The notes beneath the pieces were generated by a model, which worked only from the letters and a program-made list of their open reading frames with translations, was not told the origin of the DNA and did no database searches. A program made the translations under genes and the position numbers. A stretch of DNA of 64,000 nt from Haladaptatus salinisoli (GTDB taxonomy: Archaea > Halobacteriota > Halobacteria > Halobacteriales > Haladaptataceae): contig NZ_CP085327.1 of the NCBI RefSeq assembly GCF_020614375.1, positions 372,001 through 436,000 of the forward strand. Reading direction: 5' to 3'. The stretch's first letter is position 1. Each line of letters begins with the position of its first letter. Below are positions 41,328 to 49,104 of this stretch, piece by piece.

Positions 41328-43430
41328 ATGGGTAACCGCGTACTCTCCGATCTCTTCGCGCCGTCGCGAGTCGCAGTCGTCGGAGCGACCGAGAGCGAAG
41401 GCTCCATCGGTCGCGCCATCGTGACGAACCTGCGCGACGACTTCGACGGCGAAACGGTGCCCGTGAACCCGAAATACGACGAGGTGTTCGGCTTGCGGTG
41501 CTACCCCGACCTCGGGTCCGCCCCGGACGTCGACCTCGCGGTGGTCGTCGTGCCGCCGCACGTCGCAGTCGACGTGGTGCGCGACGCGGGCGAGGCGGGC
41601 GTCCGGAACGTCGTCGTCGTCACCGCCGGGTTCGGCGAGACGGGACGCGAAGGGGCGGAGCGAGAGAAGGAACTGCAGGAAGTCGCGGCCGAGTACGACC
41701 TGAACCTCGTCGGTCCGAACAGCCTCGGGGTGATGAGCACGCCCGTCGACATGAACGCGACCTTCGGGCCGGACAACGCCCTGCCGGGGTCGATGTCGTT
41801 CATGAGCCAGTCGGGGGCGTTCATCACCGCGGTGCTCGACTGGGCCAACGACGAGGGGTTGGGGTTCAAGGACGTGGTGTCGCTCGGCAACAAGGCCGTG
41901 CTCGACGAGACGGACTTCGTCAGAGCGTGGGCCGACGACCCCGACACCGACGTCATCCTCGCCTACCTCGAAGGCGTCGAGGACGGCGAGGCGTTCATCT
42001 CGGCCGCCCGCGAGGCGACCGACGACACCCCCATCGTGATGGTGAAATCGGGGCGAACCGAGGCGGGTGCGCAGGCCGTCTCCTCCCACACCGGGACGCT
42101 GGCGGGTAGCGACCGCGCCTACGAGGCGGGTCTCCGGCAGGCGGGGGTTCTCCGCGTCGAGAACGTCCAAGAGCTGTTCGACTTCGCCCAGATTCTGGCG
42201 GGCCAACCCCTTCCAGAGCGGGACGACGTGGCCATCGTCACGAACGCGGGCGGACCGGGCGTGATGACCACCGACGCCGTGGGCGATTCGAACCTCTCGC
42301 TGGCGTCGTTCTCGGAGGAGACGCTCGACGCGCTCTCGGAGGCGATGCCGGAGGAGGCGAACATCTACAACCCCATCGACGCCATCGGAGACGCCGATAT
42401 CGACCGGTTCCGCGAGGCCATCGACCTCGCGTTGGCCGACGAGAACGTCGGCGCGGCGGTGGTGCTCTCCGCCCCCACCGCGGTCATCGACTATCCCGCG
42501 CTCGCGGAGGAGATAGTCGAGCTACAGGCGAAACACGGTAAGCCCGTCGCGGCGACCCTGATGGGCGGAGAGCGCACCGAGAAGGCGAAGGACGTGCTGC
42601 GCGAGGGCGGCGTTCCGAACTACTTCGACCCGGCGCGCGCGGTGCGGAGCCTCGACGCGCTCGTCTCGTACCGCGACATCGGTCGGCGCGAGTACGAGGA
42701 GCCGACGACGTTCGACGTGGACGAGGAGCGCGCCGAGGAAATCCTCTCGCGGGCGAAAGACCGCGGCGACAACCGTCTCGGCGTGGAAGCGATGGGGCTC
42801 CTCGACGCGTACGGAATCCCGACGCCCGACGGAACCGTCGTCGACGCGCCGGAGGACGCCGTGGCGGCCGCGCAGAACATCGAGGGTGACGTGGTGATGA
42901 AGATAGTCAGCCCGGACATCCTGCACAAGTCCGACATCGGGGGGGTGCGAGTCGGCGTCTCGAACGAGGACGTGTACGACGCGTACGAGGACCTCGTGAC
43001 GCGAGCGCGCAACTACCAGCCGGACGCGACCATCCTCGGCGTGCAGGTGCAGGCGATGGTCGACCTCGATTCGGGCACCGAGACCATCATCGGGATGAAC
43101 CGCGACCCGCAGTTCGGGCCGCTCCTGTTATTCGGACTCGGCGGCATCTTCGTCGAGATTCTCGAGGACACCACCTTCCGCGTCGCGCCCGTGAGCGAGC
43201 GCGAGGCCCGCGAGATGATAGACGAAATCGAGGCCGCGCCGCTGCTCCGGGGCGCGAGGGGCCGCGACCCCGCCGACGTGGAGGGAGTGGTCGAGAGCAT
43301 CCAGCGCCTCTCGCAGCTCGTCACCGACTTCCCCGCGATCCTCGAACTGGACGTGAACCCCCTCGTCGCCACGCCCGACGGCGTGCGCGCCATCGACATC
43401 AGACTGACCGTGGACACGGACGAACTATGA
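41328..43430 (+). CDS. ADP-forming acetate-CoA ligase (fused alpha-beta ACD)
   Basis: A 700-residue fused enzyme. The alpha part has the CoA-binding domain (SRVAVVGATESEGSIGRAIV), the ligase domain (LNLVGPNSLGVMSTPVD, SFMSQSGAFITAVLDWAN) and the phosphohistidine in SSHTGTLAGSDRAYEAG. The beta part is an ATP-grasp domain (VEAMGLLDAYGIPTPDG, VVMKIVSPDILHKSDIGG, ILELDVNPLVATPDGVRAID). ACD converts acetyl-CoA, ADP and phosphate to acetate, ATP and CoA and is the usual archaeal route for acetate formation. The start at 41328 (MGNRVLSDLF) is used because the 21 upstream residues overlap the preceding gene. It is coupled by ATGA to the phosphotransacetylase-like gene. Confidence 0.96.
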   Translation: MGNRVLSDLFAPSRVAVVGATESEGSIGRAIVTNLRDDFDGETVPVNPKYDEVFGLRCYPDLGSAPDVDLAVVVVPPHVAVDVVRDAGEAGVRNVVVVTAGFGETGREGAEREKELQEVAAEYDLNLVGPNSLGVMSTPVDMNATFGPDNALPGSMSFMSQSGAFITAVLDWANDEGLGFKDVVSLGNKAVLDETDFVRAWADDPDTDVILAYLEGVEDGEAFISAAREATDDTPIVMVKSGRTEAGAQAVSSHTGTLAGSDRAYEAGLRQAGVLRVENVQELFDFAQILAGQPLPERDDVAIVTNAGGPGVMTTDAVGDSNLSLASFSEETLDALSEAMPEEANIYNPIDAIGDADIDRFREAIDLALADENVGAAVVLSAPTAVIDYPALAEEIVELQAKHGKPVAATLMGGERTEKAKDVLREGGVPNYFDPARAVRSLDALVSYRDIGRREYEEPTTFDVDEERAEEILSRAKDRGDNRLGVEAMGLLDAYGIPTPDGTVVDAPEDAVAAAQNIEGDVVMKIVSPDILHKSDIGGVRVGVSNEDVYDAYEDLVTRARNYQPDATILGVQVQAMVDLDSGTETIIGMNRDPQFGPLLLFGLGGIFVEILEDTTFRVAPVSEREAREMIDEIEAAPLLRGARGRDPADVEGVVESIQRLSQLVTDFPAILELDVNPLVATPDGVRAIDIRLTVDTDEL

Positions 43431-44503
43431 ACACGATACTCGTCACCGCAACCGAAGAAAGCACAGGCAAGACCGCCGTCGCCCTCGCGCTGGCGCGGCT
43501 CGCACAGGAGCGCGGGCTGTCGGTGGGCTACATGAAACCGAAGGGAACCCGCCTCCAGAGCAACGTGGGGAAGACGCTGGACGAGGACCCCATGCTGGCC
43601 CGCGAACTGCTCGGATTGGACGCGGAGATGCACGAACTCGAACCCGTCGTCTACTCGCCGACCTTCATCGAGCAGGCCATCCGCGGTCGCGCCGAACCCG
43701 ACGAACTCCGCGAGGAGGTTCGAACGAGCTTCGAGTCGCTGGCCGAGGACACCGACCTGATGGTCGTGGAGGGCGGCGGCAAACTCACGACGGGCGGCAT
43801 CGTGAATCTCACCGACCCGGAGGTCGCCGACCTGCTGGACGCCGACGTGCTCCTCCTCTCGCACTACGAGCGGGGAAGCGACGTGGACGACCTGCTCGCC
43901 GCGACCGGGGACGTCGGCGACCGACTCGAAGGCGTCCTGTTCAACGCCGTGGCGAACGCGAACTTCGACGCGCTCGAGACCGACGTCGTTCCCTTCCTCG
44001 AAGGGCGCGACATCCCGGTTCTCGGCGTCCTCCCGCGCCAGAAGGACCTCGCGGGCGTCACGGTCGGCGACCTCGCGGAGGAACTCAGCGCCGACCTGCT
44101 GACCGGAGCCGACACCGACGCCTTCGTGGAGCGATTCGTCGTCGGCGCGATGAGCGGGGACAAGGCGCTGCGCCACCTCCGCCGGACGAAGGACGCCGCG
44201 CTCGTCACCGGGGGCGACCGCCCCGACCTGCACACCGTCGCGCTGGAAGCGCCCGGCGTGAAGTGCCTCGTGCTGACCGGCGGGTTCCGCCCCCCGGGGG
44301 CCGTCATCGGAAAGGCCGAGGAGAAGGGCGTCCCCATCCTGCTCGTGCAGGGGGACACCCTGACGACCGTCGAGCGCGCCGAGGACGTGATTCGCAGCGG
44401 TCGCACCCGAGACGAGGAGACCGTCGAACGGATGCGGGAGCTCCTGCACGACCACGCCGACGTGGACGCGCTGGTGGGCGAGTCGGGGACCGACGGGGAG
44501 TAG
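43427..44503 (+). CDS. Phosphotransacetylase-family protein (BioD-like P-loop plus DRTGG domain)
   Basis: A 358-residue protein. The N-terminal half is a BioD-like P-loop domain (ILVTATEESTGKTAVALAL, with Walker A ESTGKT, and LMVVEGGGKLTTGG), and the C-terminal half is a DRTGG domain (GGDRPDLHTVALEAPGVKC). This is the N-terminal architecture of long bacterial phosphotransacetylases without the catalytic PTA domain. It overlaps the ACD stop by four bases (ATGA), so it is very likely involved in regulating acetyl-CoA/acetate metabolism. The start is the ATG of the overlap. A stand-alone role as a nucleotide- or metabolite-sensing regulator of ACD is inference. Confidence 0.92.
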   Translation: MNTILVTATEESTGKTAVALALARLAQERGLSVGYMKPKGTRLQSNVGKTLDEDPMLARELLGLDAEMHELEPVVYSPTFIEQAIRGRAEPDELREEVRTSFESLAEDTDLMVVEGGGKLTTGGIVNLTDPEVADLLDADVLLLSHYERGSDVDDLLAATGDVGDRLEGVLFNAVANANFDALETDVVPFLEGRDIPVLGVLPRQKDLAGVTVGDLAEELSADLLTGADTDAFVERFVVGAMSGDKALRHLRRTKDAALVTGGDRPDLHTVALEAPGVKCLVLTGGFRPPGAVIGKAEEKGVPILLVQGDTLTTVERAEDVIRSGRTRDEETVERMRELLHDHADVDALVGESGTDGE

Positions 44504-44504
44504 C

Positions 44505-45767
44505 GTGACCGAGGACGAGGGCACCGCGACCGCCACCGCCGACGTCGTGGTCGTCGGGGCCGGGCCGGGCGGGTGCGTGCTGAGCTACCTCCTCGCTCGA
44601 AGCGGCGTCGAGACGGTCTTGCTGGAACGCCACGCCGACCTCGACCGCGAGTTCCGCGGGTACTTCTTCCAACCGCTCGTGCTCCGGTTGTTCGAGGAAA
44701 TGGGCGTGTTGAGCGACGTGCTGGCGCTCGACCACGACGAGATTCGAAGCCCCGCAGTGACCGCGTTCGGACGCTCCTACGACGTCGTCGACATCTCGAC
44801 GCTCCCCGCGTCCCACGACTACGGTCTGCTGATGGAACAGCCGCCGCTGCTCCGTTTCTTCATCGACCGGGCGAGGGAGTTCGACGCCTTCGAGTTTCGA
44901 CCCGCGACGACCGCGAACGACCTCCTGCGCGAGGACGGCCGAGTCGTCGGCGTGAGCGCGACCGACCGCGAGCGCGACGAGAAACTCGAACTCCGGAGCC
45001 GCCTCGTCGTCGGCGCGGACGGGCGGTACTCCACGGTTCGGGAGGCCGCCGGAATCGACCCCGGACTGTTCGACTCCGACGTGGAACTGCTGTGGTTCAA
45101 GCTTCCGGCGGACGCGGTCGGCACCGCCGCGCAGGGGCGCATCGAGGGCGAGGGAATCCTGCTCTACTTCGGACTCGGCGCGGAGGACGCGCAGGCCGGC
45201 TGGTTCGTCGAGAAGGGAACGTATCCGGCGATTCGAGAGCGCGGCATCGACGCCCTTCGGAGACGAATCGCGGCGGTCGACCCGACCATCGCCCGCCACC
45301 TCCGGAGCTTCGACCAGTGCTCGCTCCTCCGCATCGAACCCGGCCTGAGCGAGACGTGGACGAGAGACGGCCTCCTCCTGCTCGGCGACGCCGCGCACGT
45401 CGCCTCGCCGGTCGGCGGACAGGGCAACGGACTCGCGATTCAGGACGCGGTGGTCGCCCACTCGACCGTGGTGACCGCGCTGGAGGGGGCGGACGGCGCG
45501 CTTCCGAACGAACGACTCGCGAGGTTCGAATCGCGGCGACGCCCCGCGGTCGAAGAAGTCCTGCGCCTCCAGCGACGGGGAGAACGGGCGCTGTCGTGGT
45601 ACGTCCGTCACCGCGATTCGATTCCGGCGTGGGTCGGGAGCCCGCTGACGAGGGCGCTGTTCGCGGTGCTCCCCGAGACCGCGTCGTTCCGACGGACGTG
45701 GGAGACGTTCGCGCTCGGGCCGGAGCCCGTATCGGTGGACACCGCGGCGTTCGAGTCCCCGCCGTGA
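44505..45767 (+). CDS. FAD-dependent aromatic/geranylgeranyl-type oxidoreductase
   Basis: A 420-residue flavoprotein of the PHBH/UbiH type. The FAD fold is at the start (ADVVVVGAGPGGCVLSYLLA), the second dinucleotide motif is SRLVVGADGRYSTVREAAG, and the third is GLLLLGDAAHVASPVGGQG. The middle substrate domain is beta-rich (ELLWFKLPADAVGTAAQG, GILLYFGLGAEDAQ). The GTG at 44505 starts one base after the preceding stop, placing it in the acetate operon, although a functional tie is unclear. It could hydroxylate aromatic or quinone compounds; similar genes occur next to ACD by chance. Confidence 0.92.
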   Translation: MTEDEGTATATADVVVVGAGPGGCVLSYLLARSGVETVLLERHADLDREFRGYFFQPLVLRLFEEMGVLSDVLALDHDEIRSPAVTAFGRSYDVVDISTLPASHDYGLLMEQPPLLRFFIDRAREFDAFEFRPATTANDLLREDGRVVGVSATDRERDEKLELRSRLVVGADGRYSTVREAAGIDPGLFDSDVELLWFKLPADAVGTAAQGRIEGEGILLYFGLGAEDAQAGWFVEKGTYPAIRERGIDALRRRIAAVDPTIARHLRSFDQCSLLRIEPGLSETWTRDGLLLLGDAAHVASPVGGQGNGLAIQDAVVAHSTVVTALEGADGALPNERLARFESRRRPAVEEVLRLQRRGERALSWYVRHRDSIPAWVGSPLTRALFAVLPETASFRRTWETFALGPEPVSVDTAAFESPP

Positions 45768-45896
45768 GCCCCGCCGCGAGCGCTCCCGCTCGCGCATTTC
45801 GGTCTTTCCGCCGCTTTCTCGAACGGAGGTCGCAAAAAGGAGAGCGTTCTCGACTCCGGGAGACGAACCGGTGCGAGAGCGTTCCGCGAGAACCGA

Positions 45897-46202
45897 TCAG
45901 TCCGCGTGCTGCGCTCCGGAGTACCGGGGCGACTGCGTCTCGACTTCGGGGTCGGCGGAGTCGTTGAGCGGGTTCGGCGAGCGGAGGATGGCGATGAGAC
46001 TCCACATGATTCCCGTGAGGAACGACCCGGCGGCGGAGAGGTTCATTCCGAGGGTGAAGAACGCGGTTCCGTAGATGATGCCGATGGTGGCGGAGGGGAG
46101 GGAGGTTCCGAGCGGAATGTTCGCCATCGAATCGCGCAGGGTCGGCACGAGGACGAGGAGGGAGAAGACGCTACCGCAGAGGAACACGATATCTTGCCAC
46201 AT
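45897..46202 (-). CDS. Three-helix membrane protein
   Basis: A 101-residue protein with three membrane segments (IVFLCGSVFSLLVLVPTLRD, SATIGIIYGTAFFTLGMNLS, AAGSFLTGIMWSLIAILRSP) and a polar C-terminal tail. The size and three-helix plan recall SemiSWEET/PQ-loop half-transporters, but no PQ motif is obvious, so the identity is open. It is divergent from the rhodanese gene across a 380-base gap that contains an inverted repeat. Confidence 0.7.
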   Translation of the reverse strand: MWQDIVFLCGSVFSLLVLVPTLRDSMANIPLGTSLPSATIGIIYGTAFFTLGMNLSAAGSFLTGIMWSLIAILRSPNPLNDSADPEVETQSPRYSGAQHAD

Positions 46203-46579
46203 TATCTCTTCACCTCGACCGTAATCGTTTGCTGGAAGGCTGTTTCATTCATCAACTCGTGGTAGGGGAGGGTGGTTGATAAGTCTTACTCACTTCCGAG
46301 TAAAAATTTATGAGGGCGGTTAGCACGGTGGTGACTCTCGTACGGATTCCGTTACTCAATCGCACGACGCGTCTCGTTTCGGCGAGCGCGATAATCGTCC
46401 CAGTTGCGCGGTCCCTCCACCTGACCGGAACCGATTCGGCGGTCGCGCTGCCCGAAAATCCGCCGTCACCGGCGATTAACGGACGAAAGAACGATTTCTC
46501 GCGAATTTTCCCGCCGAACCGTGTCGCGTCAACGGCATAATAAGGTTGATAGCGAGGTGGTTACTATAGACGGCTAGCA
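46203..46579. other. Control region with inverted repeat, no supported gene
   Basis: ttactc (46286-46291) and gagtaa (46298-46303) form an inverted repeat followed by AT-rich aaattta, 84-101 bases upstream of the divergent three-helix membrane protein and about 275 bases ahead of the rhodanese gene. An in-frame stretch (46310-46540) could encode 76 residues but has no protein-like features and I do not count it. An AT-rich segment at 46540-46570 is the probable promoter of the rhodanese gene. Confidence 0.5.
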
Positions 46580-47284
46580 ATGAACCGACGAAGGTTTCTC
46601 GCGGCCGGTGCGGTCTCGGTCGCGGGACTGAGTGGCTGTCTCGGCCTCGGTGGTGGCCCGGGTTCGAAATCCGAGGAGGGGTTCGAGACGGTCTCCCAGT
46701 ACGGACAACAAGTTCCGCTCGCACCGCTGTCCGTCACCCACAAGTGGTACAAGCAGGACAAGGCTCGGTTCGTGGACGCCCGCACCGAGAGGCAGTACGT
46801 GATATCGCACATTCGCGGCGCGGTGCTCAGTCCCGCACCGAACGGGCAGAAGAAAAACGACCCCGTCGCCTCGTGGCCGAAAGACCAGCGCATCGTCTGC
46901 TACTGCGGCTGTCCGCACCACCTCTCCTCGATGCGCGCTGGCAAGTTGCTGCAGAACGGGTACGAGAACGTGTACGTCATCGACGAAGGGTACTGGGCGT
47001 GGCACGAGAAGGGCTACCCCGTCAAAGGCCGGAACACCGAGGCGACGCCGAACAGTTACGTCATCGAGGGCGTCACCGACCCGACTTTCGTCGGCGAGAC
47101 GGCGTGGGCGCGCCACATCGCCTCCGGACAGAACGAAGCGACCGGCATTCAGAACGACGGCTCGTACTCGATGCACCTCAAGTTCTACGACGTGACGCCC
47201 GACAGCGTCATCACCGTTCAGACGCCGGAGTACGAAGTCGAAGGGACCATCGCGGAACTCTCGTCCCGGGTCGTCACCGGATAA
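46580..47284 (+). CDS. Rhodanese-like domain lipoprotein
   Basis: A 234-residue protein. The signal peptide has a twin-arginine start (MNRRRFLAAGAVSV) and a lipobox LSGC at residue 18, so it is an anchored outer-face lipoprotein. The rhodanese domain covers about residues 45-150: RFVDARTERQYVISHIRGA and the active-site loop CYCGCPHHLSS in which the catalytic Cys is followed by a basic/His loop, then AGKLLQNGYENVYVIDEGYW. The C-terminal 80 residues (TPNSYVIEGVTDPTF) are an extra beta-rich part. Sulfur transfer or thiosulfate handling outside the cell is likely. Metal contacts through the two cysteines and His are possible. Confidence 0.92.
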   Translation: MNRRRFLAAGAVSVAGLSGCLGLGGGPGSKSEEGFETVSQYGQQVPLAPLSVTHKWYKQDKARFVDARTERQYVISHIRGAVLSPAPNGQKKNDPVASWPKDQRIVCYCGCPHHLSSMRAGKLLQNGYENVYVIDEGYWAWHEKGYPVKGRNTEATPNSYVIEGVTDPTFVGETAWARHIASGQNEATGIQNDGSYSMHLKFYDVTPDSVITVQTPEYEVEGTIAELSSRVVTG

Positions 47285-47365
47285 CTCGGTCGTTTTATCG
47301 GAATCACTGACGTTTGCGAGGGCGTTTCTCAACCTTTATTCGCTCGTGCGGGCGATCGACGCTCG

Positions 47366-47575
47366 ATGGTACGGTGTCGTCAGCGCGACTGCGGCTGGGT
47401 CGCCATCGCTCCCTCGGAGCGGGCCGCGTGGAAACAGTACGAGGCGCACGTCCTCCGAGAGCACGTCGAGGCGGTCGAGACGGACGTCCCGGACGGGTGC
47501 GTGCAGATTCGAACCGACGACGGCGAGTGGAAGACGATGAGTCCCGAAGAGGCGCTGGAGTTCGACGACGATTAG
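47366..47575 (+). CDS. Small cysteine-containing protein (zinc-finger-like)
   Basis: A 69-residue protein. It begins MVRCRQRDCGWVAIAPSER, a CxxxxC pair, followed by WKQYEAHVLREHVEAVE, where the two histidines and the two cysteines have the spacing of a C2H2-type finger. The tail is acidic (PEEALEFDDD). Small haloarchaeal zinc-finger proteins of this kind are common and mostly uncharacterised. The stop overlaps that of the convergent CNNM gene by four bases. Confidence 0.8.
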   Translation: MVRCRQRDCGWVAIAPSERAAWKQYEAHVLREHVEAVETDVPDGCVQIRTDDGEWKTMSPEEALEFDDD

Positions 47576-48669
47576 ACGGAGAGCTCCCTGTCGATGGGAT
47601 CTTCCAAATCGCCGAGGACGGCCTCGAACGCGTCGGTCGCGGTCACCAGTCCGACCACCTCGCTTCCGTCGAGCACCAGCGCGAGTTCCTGATTTTGGGC
47701 CTGAAAGAGGTCGATAACGTCGCTGACGTTGGTGTCCGCGGCGATAGTCATCGGGTCGTGCGCGATATCGACGAGCGAGACGTCCCCCGATTCGAGCGCG
47801 TCGTAGTGTTTGACGACGGTCGGCGCGTACACGATTCCGCGGTACTCGTCGAACGACTCGCCGATGACCGGATACCGGACGAGCGGGTTCGATGCCATCC
47901 GCTTCCGATTCTCGTCGAACGGGACGTCGGCGGAGAGCGCGACGATGTCGTCGCGGGAAACCATGACGTCGCGGACGGGGAGCATCTCGATCTGGAGGGC
48001 GGCCAGAATCTCCTCTTCGCGCTCCCGAGACAGGTCGTCAACCCGACCGAGCACGTCACCCATCTGGCGGTGGAGGTCGGCCCTGCTGACGATCTCTCGT
48101 TCGCCGTCTTCGCCGCCCTCGCCGCCTTCTCCCGCCGTCCACGAGCGGGTGATTTCGACGCCGAACAGGCCGAGCAACCCTTTGGCCGCCTTGTCGGCGA
48201 CGACGATGACGGGCGACATGAGTTTCGTCCACCAGTAGAGCAAACCGGAACCGTACCGGGCGACGAACTTCGTCCGTTCGATGCCGAGATACGTCGGGGC
48301 CTGCTCGCCGACGATGACGTGTAAGAGATTGATGAGCGCGAGCGCGAGAATCGCCGACAGCGCGTGCGTCGACCCCGTGCCGAGTCCGACGGTCTTCACG
48401 ACCGGCGCGAATATGTGGGCGACGGCGGGTTCGGCCACGACGCCGAGTCCGACGCTGGCGATGGTGATGCCGACCTGACAGCCCGAGAGATAGATTTCGA
48501 GGCGGTCGGTCATCTCCCACGCGCGTCGAAGTCCGGACGAGTCGCCGAACTCGTCCTCGCTGAACTGCCGTACCCGCGTCATGGCGAACTCGATGACGAC
48601 GAAGTAGGCGTTCATCAGCAGGAGGAACGCGCCGCCGAGAAGACGGAGGACGGTGAGAACTTCGACCAT
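47572..48669 (-). CDS. CNNM/DUF21 membrane protein with CBS pair, without CorC domain
   Basis: A 365-residue protein. The DUF21 membrane part is FLLLMNAYFVVIEFAMTRVR, then YLSGCQVGITIASVGLGVVAEPAV and VIVGEQAPTYLGIERT. A CBS pair follows (DVMVSRDDIVALSADVPFD, then ELALVLDGSEVVGLVTATD). The polypeptide ends shortly after the second CBS with no CorC/HlyC domain, unlike the paralogue at 25437. This makes it a shorter member of the CNNM family, probably concerned with divalent metal or sodium export. It is transcribed alone and opposite to its neighbours. Confidence 0.93.
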   Translation of the reverse strand: MVEVLTVLRLLGGAFLLLMNAYFVVIEFAMTRVRQFSEDEFGDSSGLRRAWEMTDRLEIYLSGCQVGITIASVGLGVVAEPAVAHIFAPVVKTVGLGTGSTHALSAILALALINLLHVIVGEQAPTYLGIERTKFVARYGSGLLYWWTKLMSPVIVVADKAAKGLLGLFGVEITRSWTAGEGGEGGEDGEREIVSRADLHRQMGDVLGRVDDLSREREEEILAALQIEMLPVRDVMVSRDDIVALSADVPFDENRKRMASNPLVRYPVIGESFDEYRGIVYAPTVVKHYDALESGDVSLVDIAHDPMTIAADTNVSDVIDLFQAQNQELALVLDGSEVVGLVTATDAFEAVLGDLEDPIDRELSV

Positions 48670-48704
48670 CGTGCGTCCCTTCGCCGGTAACCGTCCTAAC
48701 TCTG

Positions 48705-48932
48705 ATGGGTCGCCGATACCCCGCGGAAACTTTCGGAGTCAAACGGGATGAAATAGCTAGACGGGATGGTCCAGTTTCTGATTCGGCGACTGCCGCGCTC
48801 GTCAAGGGCGTCAACCCGAACTACAACGCGAATCGGGTGCGGAAGACGCTCCGCAACGCGGCGAACCGCGTCGGCGACAGGGCGTACCACGGGAAGGGCC
48901 ACCTCGACACCAACGCCGCGGTTCGGGAGTAG
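48705..48932 (+). pseudogene. C-terminal remnant of a subtilisin-like (S8) protease
   Basis: The frame is open for 75 codons, but only the last 50 or so look like protein: SATAALVKGVNPNYNANRVRK, then LRNAANRVGDRAYHGKGHLD and TNAAVRE. This is the closing part of halolysin-type subtilases, which end with an AALVKGxNP segment and a YHGxGHLN motif followed by the last helix. The catalytic Asp, His and Ser blocks are absent. The N-terminal 25 codons have no match to the family. It is probably a decayed 3' fragment and not a working gene. Confidence 0.65.
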
Positions 48933-49104
48933 GGTCGCCCCTTTTTTCGATGCCGATGCGATTTCGTCGGTTGTCTTCCCGCTGAGCGACCGGTTTGTGC
49001 TTTCCTGTCACGCCGCGAAGCGGAACCTCCATCTTTTTGGCAGGGCTGTCAGTAGTATTCTACCAACAGATGACCCCCCACGATAGCGATCCCGGAGGCA
49101 GTCG

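Noticed and set aside
46310..46540. A 76-codon plus-strand open frame before the rhodanese gene
   Set aside because: It covers a probable promoter region, and the product has no protein-like pattern or family signal.
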